DNA from: Natronosalvus caseinilyticus
GTDB lineage: Archaea; Halobacteriota; Halobacteria; Halobacteriales; Natrialbaceae
Assembly: GCF_017357105.1 (NCBI RefSeq)
Contig: NZ_CP071596.1
Span: 62,001 to 126,000 of the forward strand
Direction of reading: 5' to 3'
DNA: 64,000 nucleotides
Shown here in pieces: positions 1 through 7,652 of the stretch; position 1 is the first letter of the stretch; each line of letters starts with the position of its first letter. Made by a program: the position numbers and the translations under genes. A model generated the notes under the pieces. That model made no database searches. It was not told the origin of the DNA and saw only the letters and a program-made list of their open reading frames with translations.

Positions 1-345
1 AGCGCGGGCGCAGTGGTCGCGGCAGATGTGATCGCGGTACGCTCGAGGCGGAACAGGGTCCTCGCGGTCGGGTCGACCGGCCCCAGGTCGGGCTGCTGTC
101 GCCAACTGACCCTCGAACCGCGCCGAGACGCCTGCCCTTCCCCGGGTCACACGCGCTCGCGATCGCGAGCGCGTGCTTCCGGCCAATATGTGCTTCCGGA
201 CTGCGTGCGTTTCCGACCGACGTGTTTCCGGCCAGCACGCGTTTCTGACCGTTGAAACCTGTCGAAGAACGCTCGAGCGAGAAATACTATAGAAAGTATA
301 GTATTACTCGTCACACGCGATTTCGAGAGTGACACCGCGAGTCCG
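1..345. other. Non-coding stretch with palindromes and short repeats
   Basis: I see no convincing gene here. Short open frames exist on both strands but are Arg/Ser-rich and lack the acidic bias of the neighbours. The stretch holds a 26-bp perfect palindrome (150-175), about five imperfect 16-17 bp tandem units built on GTG(C/T)TTCCGGCC (173-253), and an AT-rich inverted repeat (283-305). It separates the end of the CapA-like gene from whatever lies left of the window. Confidence 0.6.
283..305. repeat. AT-rich inverted repeat, 9-bp arms, 5-nt loop
   Basis: AATACTATA and TATAGTATT flank GAAAG. The core ACTATA-N5-TATAGT recurs almost exactly at 63402-63418 in front of the M24 gene. It could be an operator or a factor-independent stem; the sequence alone does not decide. 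Confidence 0.6.
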
Positions 346-1503
346 TCAGTCCTGCTCGAGCGTGACCATCAGCGCGTCGTCGTCGCGTTCGAAGTCGGTT
401 TCGAACGGGTCGGAGCGCTCGCGCATAGTGTCTCGTGCCCAGTCGGCCGCGTCGTCGCTCGCGTGGTGGACTCGACAGTCGTCGATTTCGATGGGGACCA
501 GTCGGACCGCCTCGAGTTCGCCCGCCTCGAGGACGAGTTCGAAGCAGTAACTGCGGTCGTTTCGCAGTTCCTCCTTGACCACGTAGTCGTCGACGAAGTC
601 GCCCGTGTCGTGGAGGATGACGCCGCGGTTGTAGGTCTCGACACCCTGGAAGACGTGGGCGCTGTGACCGTGGACAACGTCGGCGCCCGAATCGATCAGG
701 TAGCGAGCGAACTTTCGATACCTCGTTTCGGGGTACTCGACCCAGTTCGGCCCCCAGTGAACCGAGACGACGACGAGGTCCGGGCCGGAATCGAACGCTC
801 TCGCCTGCGAGAGCGCCTCCCGCAGCCGGACCCGGGTCCGGGCCTCCGTCGGATCACACTCGAGGTAGGCCGTCCCTGGTCGGTCGTCGGTGACGCCGTA
901 GGACTGGAAGTGGTCAGCGATGGAGACGACGGCGAGGTCGACCCCGTCGACGGAGACGTGCGTCGGCGCGTAGGCGTCTTCGGGCGCCTCGCCTGCGCCG
1001 GCGTGGGCGATTCCCTCGACGTCGAGCGCCTCGAGCGTGTCGAGCAGCGCCGTCGGACCGTAATCGAGCAGGTGGTTGTTCGCGAGCGAGAGCGCGTCGA
1101 ATCCGGCCCGCGAGAGCGCCGGCGCCGCCCACGACGGGTCCGCCCGGAAGTAGAACGCCCGGTCGGGAAACCGCTCGCCGCGAGTCGAGAGACAGCACTC
1201 GAGGTTCCCGACCAGGCCGTCGAGCGACTCGAGGTACGGGAGGACGGCTTCCCAGGGGTCGGACGGGTCGCCATCGGCGTGTTCGGCCTCGACGCCTCGT
1301 GCCAGCATGACGTCGCCCACGAAACCGATGTGGGTTCGTCCCTGGCCTGTCTTCGCCTGGCTACGTGATCCGTTCTCGTTCCCACCCCGCGCCCCCTCGT
1401 CGTCCGAACGGTCGCGATCGAGAACCGACACACACCCCGAGAACACCACCGCACCGCCACTCGCGAGGACCGCTCGTCGGCGCGTCACCCGTCGTTCCGC
1501 CAT
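346..1503 (-). CDS. CapA-family lipoprotein (metallophosphoesterase-like)
   Basis: This 385-residue protein belongs to the CapA/PgsA poly-gamma-glutamate capsule family, which folds like calcineurin-type phosphoesterases. Visible landmarks are GDVMLARG near residue 63, a conserved NNHLLDYG block, VHWGPNWVEYP and GHSAHVFQG near the C-terminus. The N-terminus has a twin-arginine run followed by a lipobox ending at Cys24 (FSGC), so I infer Tat export and lipid anchoring outside the cell. An Asp/Glu/Gly/Asn-rich linker follows the Cys. It diverges from a cellulose-synthase-like glycosyltransferase 112 bp away, which fits a role in surface polysaccharide or poly-glutamate handling. The exact substrate cannot be read from sequence. 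Confidence 0.88.
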   Translation of the reverse strand: MAERRVTRRRAVLASGGAVVFSGCVSVLDRDRSDDEGARGGNENGSRSQAKTGQGRTHIGFVGDVMLARGVEAEHADGDPSDPWEAVLPYLESLDGLVGNLECCLSTRGERFPDRAFYFRADPSWAAPALSRAGFDALSLANNHLLDYGPTALLDTLEALDVEGIAHAGAGEAPEDAYAPTHVSVDGVDLAVVSIADHFQSYGVTDDRPGTAYLECDPTEARTRVRLREALSQARAFDSGPDLVVVSVHWGPNWVEYPETRYRKFARYLIDSGADVVHGHSAHVFQGVETYNRGVILHDTGDFVDDYVVKEELRNDRSYCFELVLEAGELEAVRLVPIEIDDCRVHHASDDAADWARDTMRERSDPFETDFERDDDALMVTLEQD

Positions 1504-1615
1504 TGCTCGACCAACCGAGCGGAGGGATAAAAGCGTTCAGCCTCGAGCACGGTTGCGTGCAGTGTGAACGCTCGTTCATAATATTGAAGATGGGTCGGTT
1601 GGAACGTTGCCTCGT

Positions 1616-2947
1616 ATGGGTTCCCCGATTTCTCGAGTGATCGAACGGTTCGGGACGGGAGTCGGGACCGGATCGCTGGTCCTCGCTGGCCTCTACCAGG
1701 GGGCGGACATTCAGACGGTCACCGTCGAGGTACTGCTAGTGACCGTCCAGGTCGTCTACCTCGAGGCCCTCCCTGCGGTCGCTCTCTTCACGGCGTTTCT
1801 CCTCGCAACGGGCTCGCTGCTCGTTCGTGAAGTATGGTCCTCGCGCGACGACGACCCACGAATCACCGACGGACCGCCGCTCGAGGCCATCGTGCCCGTC
1901 TACGGGGACGCGGAGACGCTCCCGATCAGCGTCGAGAGCCTGGTCGAGAGCGAGTACGAGAGCCTGACCGTGACGGTCGTCGTCGAGCCGAACGACGAGC
2001 CCACCGGGTCGGTGGCCCGCCGACTGGCCGCCCGCCACGACCGCGTTCGCTGTGGCGTCAACGGCCGTCCAGGTTCGAAGGCGGGCGCGATCAACTGGGC
2101 GGTCGCCGAGAGCGACGCCGACCACTTCGCGGTCTTCGACGCCGACGAGTGGGTCGATCCGGCGTTTCTCTCGCGGGCGATGGCCGAACTCGAGGGCGAG
2201 GGCAATGACGAGGACGAGGACGAGGCTGACGGCGGCGATGCAGACGTCTTCCAGGGCCGTCGCATTCCACGAGCGACCGGCCCCGTCGAGACGCTAGCGT
2301 ACTGCGAGCGCGTCCTCTTTCACTCGAGCTACAAGCTCGTCGAACTGTTCGGCTTCGCGAACTGCCGGAGTTCCTCGACCGTCTTCACCCGCAAGGCGTT
2401 CGACCGGGTCGACGGCTTCGACGACGTGCTCACCGAGGACCTGGCGTTCGCCCACGACTGCTACCGAGCGGGCTGTTCGGTCACGCAGGCGCGCCAGTGG
2501 ACGAACACGATGGAGGCGCCGCACACCCTCCGGGACCTGTGGGGCCAACGGAAGCGCTGGCGCGTCGGCCAGGTCGAGGTGCTCCACCGGACGCTTCGTG
2601 AGGCCCTCACGGAGGGGATCGATCGGCGCGGCCTAGTTTCAATCGGGCGCCTGTCGTCCGCCCTGCTGGGCACCCTCGCCGTCCTCTTGCTGGCCGGCAA
2701 AATCGCCCTCTTGCTCATGCTCGACACCGAATCGGCCCTGCTCGTGCCCGTGGCCTGCCTCCTAGCGCTGATCGGCGGCGTCGCACTCAGAGACGTTCAG
2801 GACGGGCGCATCGACGGACTCCACTGGAGCGCCTGTTTCGTCATCTTCGTCGTGCCCGCCTTCGGCGTCCTGACGCTCAAGGCCGTCCTCGAGTACGTGA
2901 TCAGCTGGAATGGCGAGTGGTACCGGGTGACGAAAGCAGGAGCGTAA
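1616..2947 (+). CDS. Membrane glycosyltransferase family 2, cellulose-synthase-like
   Basis: The 443-residue protein has N-terminal membrane segments (about 20-70), a cytosolic GT2 domain (about 88-320) and C-terminal membrane segments (about 340-435). The processive-synthase signature is complete: DADEW at 175-179 (DxD metal site), TED at 273-275 (catalytic base) and QRKRW at 311-315 (QxxRW). An acidic loop of about 15 residues interrupts the domain after residue 190. By family it should polymerise or extend a polysaccharide at the membrane, but product and donor are unknown. I use the ATG at 1616; a TTG three codons upstream is in frame but less likely. It is divergent from the CapA-like gene. 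Confidence 0.85.
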   Translation: MGSPISRVIERFGTGVGTGSLVLAGLYQGADIQTVTVEVLLVTVQVVYLEALPAVALFTAFLLATGSLLVREVWSSRDDDPRITDGPPLEAIVPVYGDAETLPISVESLVESEYESLTVTVVVEPNDEPTGSVARRLAARHDRVRCGVNGRPGSKAGAINWAVAESDADHFAVFDADEWVDPAFLSRAMAELEGEGNDEDEDEADGGDADVFQGRRIPRATGPVETLAYCERVLFHSSYKLVELFGFANCRSSSTVFTRKAFDRVDGFDDVLTEDLAFAHDCYRAGCSVTQARQWTNTMEAPHTLRDLWGQRKRWRVGQVEVLHRTLREALTEGIDRRGLVSIGRLSSALLGTLAVLLLAGKIALLLMLDTESALLVPVACLLALIGGVALRDVQDGRIDGLHWSACFVIFVVPAFGVLTLKAVLEYVISWNGEWYRVTKAGA

Positions 2948-2980
2948 ACGGCTGCGGTCGGCCACGGCGGTGACGACCGA

Positions 2981-3775
2981 TCACTCGTAATACGTCGGCG
3001 CCGCCAGTTCGACCGTCTCGGTCGCCAGCGTCTCGAACGTCGCCTCGCTCGCGACCAGGTCGACGTCGATTCCTGCCGCGACTGCGGTCTCGCCGGTCGG
3101 CTCGCCGATGACGCCGACCGTGGCGTTCGAGAGTCCCTCGAGCGCCGCGTCTCTCACTCCCCGCTCGTCTGCGGCCTCGAGCCAGTTGGTGACCGTCAGC
3201 GAGGAGGTGAAACAGGCTACGTCGAGGCCCCCCGCAGCGGCGAGTTCCGTGGAGTCGCCGCTCCCCTCGGGCCGGACGAGTCGGTAGAGGACGGTCTCGT
3301 GGACGTAAGCCCCGGCGGCCTCGAGTCCCTCGAGCAGGACCGGACTTCCGTGGTCGCTCCGGGCGACCTCGACGCGAGCGCCGTCGACGCGGTCCTCGAG
3401 GGCGGCCACGAGGCCACTCGAGGTATACTCTTGGGGGACGATTTCGGGGTCGTAGCCCCGTTCGCGGAGGGCGTCGGCGGTCTTCGGACCGACCGCGCAG
3501 AGGGTAGCCTCGCCGGGGTTCCAGCGGTCCGTTCGCGCGCCACCGTCGGCAACACCGTCTGAGTCGGTACCCGGGTAGGCGCCAGCGACGAGTTCAGCCC
3601 CCGTCTTGCTCGTCAGGATCGTGTAATCCGCGTCGTCGCGCGGACTCGCGCCAGTCGGCTCGACGGCCAGCATCGGGTCGGGAACGGGCGTCGCGCCGAG
3701 GGACTCGAGCAACTCGACGGCGTCTTCGAGGCGGTCGTCGTCGGGGCGGAAGACGGCGACGGTGAAGTCGCACAC
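2981..3775 (-). CDS. hemD: Uroporphyrinogen-III synthase
   Basis: HemD closes and inverts ring D of hydroxymethylbilane to give uroporphyrinogen III, in the cytosol. The 264-residue protein has the two-lobed HemD pattern: an N-terminal VAVFRPDDD strand, a middle CAVGPKTADALRERG segment, and C-terminal DVACFTSSLTVTNWLEAA followed by VGVIGEPTGETA. It is the third gene of hemC-cobA-hemD, starting 3 bp after the cobA stop, so the three steps are almost certainly co-transcribed. A Gly/Asp-rich loop around residues 70-85 is an ordinary haloarchaeal insertion. Confidence 0.93.
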   Translation of the reverse strand: MCDFTVAVFRPDDDRLEDAVELLESLGATPVPDPMLAVEPTGASPRDDADYTILTSKTGAELVAGAYPGTDSDGVADGGARTDRWNPGEATLCAVGPKTADALRERGYDPEIVPQEYTSSGLVAALEDRVDGARVEVARSDHGSPVLLEGLEAAGAYVHETVLYRLVRPEGSGDSTELAAAGGLDVACFTSSLTVTNWLEAADERGVRDAALEGLSNATVGVIGEPTGETAVAAGIDVDLVASEATFETLATETVELAAPTYYE

Positions 3776-3778
3776 GGC

Positions 3779-4588
3779 TCAGTTCCCCCCGTTCTCGATC
3801 CGATCGCCGCCCCGCTCTTGCTCGTTCGCCAGGAACTCGAGCACCCGCTCGCGCGTGCCCGCGACGTCGCCGATAACCGTCACCGCCGGCGGTTCGATGC
3901 CGGCCTCGTCGCGAACGTCGACGATGGTCTCGAGGGTCCCCGTCGCGACCCGCTGACCGGGCCAGGTGCCGCGCTCGACGAGGGCGACGGGCGTTTCGGG
4001 AGCCAGCCCGGCCTCGAGCAGGACCGCGGTGTAGTCGGGGAGGCGGCCGACGCCCATCAGGACGACGATGGTCCCGCCCGTGGCAGCCAGCGCCTCCCAG
4101 TCGACGGCCGACTCGGGTTTCGTGGGATCCTCGTGGCCCGTGACGAACGACACCGAGGAGGCGTGGTCGCGGTGGGTGACCGGGATTCCGGCCACGGCGG
4201 GCGCGGCGACCGCCGAGGTGACCGCGGGGACGACCTCGAACGGAATTCCGTGCTCGGCGAGGTACTCCGCTTCCTCGCCGCCGCGTCCGAAGACGAACGG
4301 GTCGCCGCCCTTGAGGCGGGCGACGTCATTGCCCTCCCGGACCAGCGCGACCAGTCGCTCGTTGATCTCCGCCTGTGACGTGCGCTCGCCGCCGGCGCGT
4401 TTCCCCACGTCCTCGGCGTCGTCGGGGAGCGACTCGAGGATCTCGGGGCCCGGCAACTTGTCGTGGAGGACGACGTCGCAGGTCTCGAGCAGCCGTTTCG
4501 CTTTCACCGTGAGCAGGTCGGGATCGCCCGGTCCGCTGCCGATGAGGTAGACGGTGCCGACGTCGGCCTCGGCTTGGGCCTCAGTCAT
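3779..4588 (-). CDS. cobA: Uroporphyrinogen-III C-methyltransferase
   Basis: This SAM-dependent enzyme methylates uroporphyrinogen III at C2 and C7 to precorrin-2, the branch to siroheme, cobalamin and the archaeal alternative heme pathway. The 269 residues show the tetrapyrrole-methylase landmarks: VYLIGSGPGDPDLLT near residue 13, DVVLHDKL, LKGGDPFVFGRGGEE near residue 98, and EVVPAVTSAVAAPA. Its start overlaps the end of hemC by 8 bp and hemD follows 3 bp later. The length is typical of a single-domain SUMT without the CysG oxidase half. Confidence 0.94.
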   Translation of the reverse strand: MTEAQAEADVGTVYLIGSGPGDPDLLTVKAKRLLETCDVVLHDKLPGPEILESLPDDAEDVGKRAGGERTSQAEINERLVALVREGNDVARLKGGDPFVFGRGGEEAEYLAEHGIPFEVVPAVTSAVAAPAVAGIPVTHRDHASSVSFVTGHEDPTKPESAVDWEALAATGGTIVVLMGVGRLPDYTAVLLEAGLAPETPVALVERGTWPGQRVATGTLETIVDVRDEAGIEPPAVTVIGDVAGTRERVLEFLANEQERGGDRIENGGN

Positions 4589-5801
4589 CGCGGCCCTCTT
4601 CGGTCTGGACGTCCGCTGCGCCCTCTTCGTTTGCTCCCTCGTCGCCGTCTCGAGCGGCCTCGATCAACTCGGCGGCGCCCCGTTCGGCTAGGTCGCGGGC
4701 GAACTGTCGGGCGGCCGCCGCGTGGCGTTCGACCGGCAGGTCGCGACTGCCGGTCACCGACTCCTGGCCGTCCCGGTCGAACACCTGCACGTTTGCGTGG
4801 ACGTACTCCCCCTGGAGGACGGCGTAGATGCCCACCGGGGCGATACAGCCGCCGCCGAGTTCCGCGAGGATCGTCCGCTCGACGGTCGTCTCGACGCGGG
4901 TCCGGGGATGGTCGAGAACCTCGTTGAGTTCGCGGGCGGTCTCGCCGTCGACGGCCGTCACCGCGAGTGCCCCCTGGCCGGGTGCGGGGACGAACGTCAG
5001 GGGAGAGAGTCGCCGGTACTCGACGTACTCGTGCAGTCCGCTGCGCTCGAGGCCGGCCTCGGCGAGGACGAGCGCGTCGTACGCGATTTCGACGTCGCGA
5101 CCGAGGGCGCGTTGCTCGAGGTCGGTCAGGGTCGCGTGCCAGTCGTCGACGGTGGTAACCTCGTCGGCCTCGTCATCGTTCCCGTCGTCGTCGGCGTCAC
5201 CAGAGTCGTCACGGTCGTCGTACGACGGCTTGTAACTCCCACCATCGCTACCCGCGTTCCCCTTCCGTTCGCTGTCCGCCTCGCGTCGCTCCTCGCGCTC
5301 GGCCCGGAGCGCCGGCGCCAGCACCTTCTCGAGACGGGTGTCCACGTTGCCGCGGATCGGTTCGACCTCGAGGTCCGGGCGCTCCGAGAGGAGCTGGGCC
5401 CGTCGGCGCAGGCTCGAGGTTCCCACAATAGCGCCTTCGGGGAGGTCCTCGAGGCCCGTTCCGTCGGGAGTCACCAGCACGTCGCCAGGTCGGGCGCGTT
5501 CCGGTACCGCCGCGGTGACGAGGTCGCTGGGCTGTTCGGTCGGCATGTCCTTCATCGAGTGGACCGCGCCGTCGGCGCTCCCCTCGAGCACGCGCTCGTC
5601 GAGTTCGCGGACGAACGCGCCGGTTTTCCCTAATCGATGGATCAACTCGTCTCGTAGCTGGTCGCCCGTGGTTTCGACGGTCTCGAACGCGACGTCGTAG
5701 CGGCGGTTCTCGAGGGCCTCGCCCACGAGGTCCGCCTGACGCCGGGCGAGGGTGGACCCTCGCGTCGCCAGTGTGACCGTCCCCTTGGTTCGCATATCCA
5801 T
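4581..5801 (-). CDS. hemC: Hydroxymethylbilane synthase with acidic insertion
   Basis: HemC joins four porphobilinogens into hydroxymethylbilane using a dipyrromethane cofactor. Landmarks are LATRGSTLARRQADLV at the start, HSMKDMP, GTSSLRRRAQLL, RGNVDTRL, and the cofactor cysteine in LGGGCIAPVG. The frame is open upstream, but homology begins at MRTKG, so the start is 5801 or 5795. An acidic low-complexity segment of about 60 residues (roughly residues 165-225, rich in Asp, Ser and Gly) lies after the RGNVDTRL block and makes the protein longer than the usual size of roughly 310-380. It is the first gene of the hemC-cobA-hemD operon and diverges from tRNA-Gly. Confidence 0.93.
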   Translation of the reverse strand: MDMRTKGTVTLATRGSTLARRQADLVGEALENRRYDVAFETVETTGDQLRDELIHRLGKTGAFVRELDERVLEGSADGAVHSMKDMPTEQPSDLVTAAVPERARPGDVLVTPDGTGLEDLPEGAIVGTSSLRRRAQLLSERPDLEVEPIRGNVDTRLEKVLAPALRAEREERREADSERKGNAGSDGGSYKPSYDDRDDSGDADDDGNDDEADEVTTVDDWHATLTDLEQRALGRDVEIAYDALVLAEAGLERSGLHEYVEYRRLSPLTFVPAPGQGALAVTAVDGETARELNEVLDHPRTRVETTVERTILAELGGGCIAPVGIYAVLQGEYVHANVQVFDRDGQESVTGSRDLPVERHAAAARQFARDLAERGAAELIEAARDGDEGANEEGAADVQTEEGRDD

Positions 5802-5893
5802 GAGTCCGAGCCTCGAGTATGAAAAGCGCACGCTCTCGAGTCGGTGACGTAGAAAGGAATGCACTTAAACGAGGAAGTGGTAGAGTGGAGCGA

Positions 5894-5964
5894 GCGCGGT
5901 TGGTCCAGTGGTAGGACATAAGCTTCCCAAGCTTAGAGCCCGGGTTCAATTCCCGGACCGCGCA
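5894..5964 (+). tRNA. tRNA-Gly (anticodon CCC)
   Basis: The cloverleaf folds by eye: acceptor GCGCGGT/ACCGCGC, D arm GTC/GAC, anticodon stem TAAGC/GCTTA around TTCCCAA, and T arm CCGGG/CCCGG around TTCAATT, with discriminator A and no encoded CCA. The anticodon CCC reads GGG. The last 16 bases of the acceptor/T-arm side recur 106 bp downstream. Confidence 0.95.
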
Positions 5965-5966
5965 TT

Positions 5967-5992
5967 GCTGTCGCGAGCAAGTGAGCGACAGC
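5967..5992 (+). terminator. Hairpin just after tRNA-Gly
   Basis: GCTGTCGC and GCGACAGC form an 8-bp stem with a 10-nt loop, two bases after the tRNA discriminator. It could act in termination or 3' processing, or be part of the element that duplicated the tRNA end. There is no following T run. Confidence 0.45.
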
Positions 5993-6053
5993 TATCGCAC
6001 GACGGAATTGAACTACGCGAGGCCGAACGGAGTGAGGGCTCGCCATCAAGTTT

Positions 6054-6069
6054 AATTCCCGGACCGCGC
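6054..6069. repeat. Direct repeat of the tRNA-Gly 3' end (att-like)
   Basis: AATTCCCGGACCGCGC at 6054-6069 is identical to 5948-5963 in the tRNA. Such duplications mark integrase attachment sites (attL/attR) or their remnants. Only 90 bp lie between the copies and no integrase is nearby, so an active island is absent. Confidence 0.7.
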
Positions 6070-6328
6070 GTTCTAGTACCCGGTACCCCCCGTATCTCTC
6101 GAGACCACGCACGCAGTCCCAACCGCTCGAGTTCCGTGAATCGGAACCCCACATTGCACGTTGTATAGTAGATGCAATAGTTATAGTAAAGACTCGAGAC
6201 CGCCGAACGAGCCCGGGAACGAACAGACGATGAACGCAGCGCTCACGACCCCCCTCTAAACCGGACGCCCGTCCACTTTTCCCGCTCGAGGCGAGCCTAT
6301 TAGTCGCTCTCGAGCAAACACACGCGCG
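6070..6328. other. Intergenic, AT-rich, before nadE
   Basis: No gene is visible. An AT-rich patch around 6160-6192 contains repeated ATAGT motifs. A plausible TATA element (CCTATTAGT, about 6295-6303) lies about 27 bp before the nadE ATG, suggesting a leaderless transcript. Confidence 0.5.
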
Positions 6329-7123
6329 ATGATCGATCTTCGATTCTCGGAGGCGGAACTCGAGGCGCGACGCGAACATATGGTGCAGTTCGTCCGCGAC
6401 CAGGTCGAGGCTGCGGGCGTCGACGGCGTCGTCCTCGGACTCTCTGGCGGGATCGATAGCACGACCGTCGCCTACCTCGCCGTCGAGGCCCTCGGCGCCG
6501 AGCGCGTCCACGGCCTCGTGCTCCCCGCCCGCGTCAGCAGCGAGGACAACATGAGCGACGCCGAGCGGGTAGCGCGGGACCTCGAGATGAGTTACGACGT
6601 GATCGAAGTCGAACCCGTCGTCGAGGCGCTGCTCGCGGCCTACCCCGAAGCCGAGGGCGACCACCTGGCGGTCGGCAACGCCCGCGCTCGCGTTCGGGCG
6701 GTGTTCAACTACCTGGTGGCGAACCACGACGGGCGACTGGTGCTGGGGACTGGCAACCGCAGCGAGGCCGCCGTGGGCTACTTTACGAAGTACGGCGACG
6801 GTGCGGTCGACTGCCACCCGATCGGCAACCTGTACAAACAGCAGGTTCGCCAGCTCGCCCGCGCCCTGGGCGCTCCAGAGGACCTGGTGACGAAGACGCC
6901 GACGGCCGAGCTCTGGGCCGACCAGACCGACGAGGACGAACTCGGCATCGACTACGACACCCTCGATGCGATTCTCGTGAGCCACGTCGACGGGCCGCTC
7001 TCGGTCGCGGCGACGGCTCGACGCCTCGAGGCCGACCCCGAAACGGTCGAGATGGTCCGAGGGTTGTACGAGGCCAGCGCGCACAAACGGCAGGTTCCGC
7101 CCGCGCCGGAACCGCTCGAGTGA
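6329..7123 (+). CDS. nadE: NAD+ synthase (ammonia-type)
   Basis: NadE amidates deamido-NAD to NAD+ with ATP, the last step of NAD synthesis, in the cytosol. The 264-residue protein is the short ammonia-dependent form without a glutaminase domain. The ATP-pyrophosphatase loop SGGIDST is at residues 39-45. The family blocks GTGNRSEAAVGYFTKYGDG and KTPTAELWADQTDEDELG follow, with the C-terminal HKRQVPPAPE that is typical of archaeal NadE. It stands alone, with its own promoter-like element upstream. Confidence 0.95.
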   Translation: MIDLRFSEAELEARREHMVQFVRDQVEAAGVDGVVLGLSGGIDSTTVAYLAVEALGAERVHGLVLPARVSSEDNMSDAERVARDLEMSYDVIEVEPVVEALLAAYPEAEGDHLAVGNARARVRAVFNYLVANHDGRLVLGTGNRSEAAVGYFTKYGDGAVDCHPIGNLYKQQVRQLARALGAPEDLVTKTPTAELWADQTDEDELGIDYDTLDAILVSHVDGPLSVAATARRLEADPETVEMVRGLYEASAHKRQVPPAPEPLE

Positions 7124-7336
7124 TCGGCATTCGCCGGCCACGCTAACGTATCGTATTCGAACCCGAGCCGTGAGCAATCCGCTACACGAGCCACGAGCAA
7201 TCAGCTACTCGACAGCGAGAACGGTTATCGTCATCGTTCGTGACGGTCACTGGACACGTACTATCTCCCCCCTTGTGAGTTAGTGGCACCTGCAGGCCGC
7301 ACTGGTTTGCAGAAATCCGTGGTTCGCATAGATGGT

Positions 7337-7483
7337 ATGCTCGAACTGGCACTGCTGTTCTTCGTGATAGCACTGATCGCCGCCGCCCTCGGGGCAGGCG
7401 GTGTAGCAGGCCTGAGCATGACCATCGCCAAGTGGCTGGTCCTGATCTTCCTGGTACTGGCCGTGGCGTCGCTGTTACTGTAG
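7337..7483 (+). CDS. DUF1328/YtjA-like small membrane protein
   Basis: The protein of 48 residues has two hydrophobic helices separated by a Gly/Ala-rich turn ([17 protein letters not shown]), the usual DUF1328 shape. Family members are about 50-60 residues and of unknown function. The longer in-frame ORF beginning at 7283 adds a non-homologous N-terminus, so I place the start at the ATG at 7337. No operon partner is evident. Confidence 0.75.
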   Translation: MLELALLFFVIALIAAALGAGGVAGLSMTIAKWLVLIFLVLAVASLLL

Positions 7484-7652
7484 CCCGGGGGCGGTCCCGG
7501 GCCGGGGGTCGGCCGCCAGCGGGGTGGTCGGCGCCCTTCGGCGCAGCACGCGACAATCGCCAGCGACCGCTGTTCTCCGTCGAGGTAGAGTGCTCGTGAG
7601 CGTCGGCGCTCTCGAGCGATAGAGAAAGAGAACGAACACGAGAGCGAGCCCC

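Noticed and set aside
5965-6070. Functional integrative element next to tRNA-Gly
   Set aside because: Only 90 bp lie between the duplicated tRNA ends and no integrase gene is nearby, so at most a scar.
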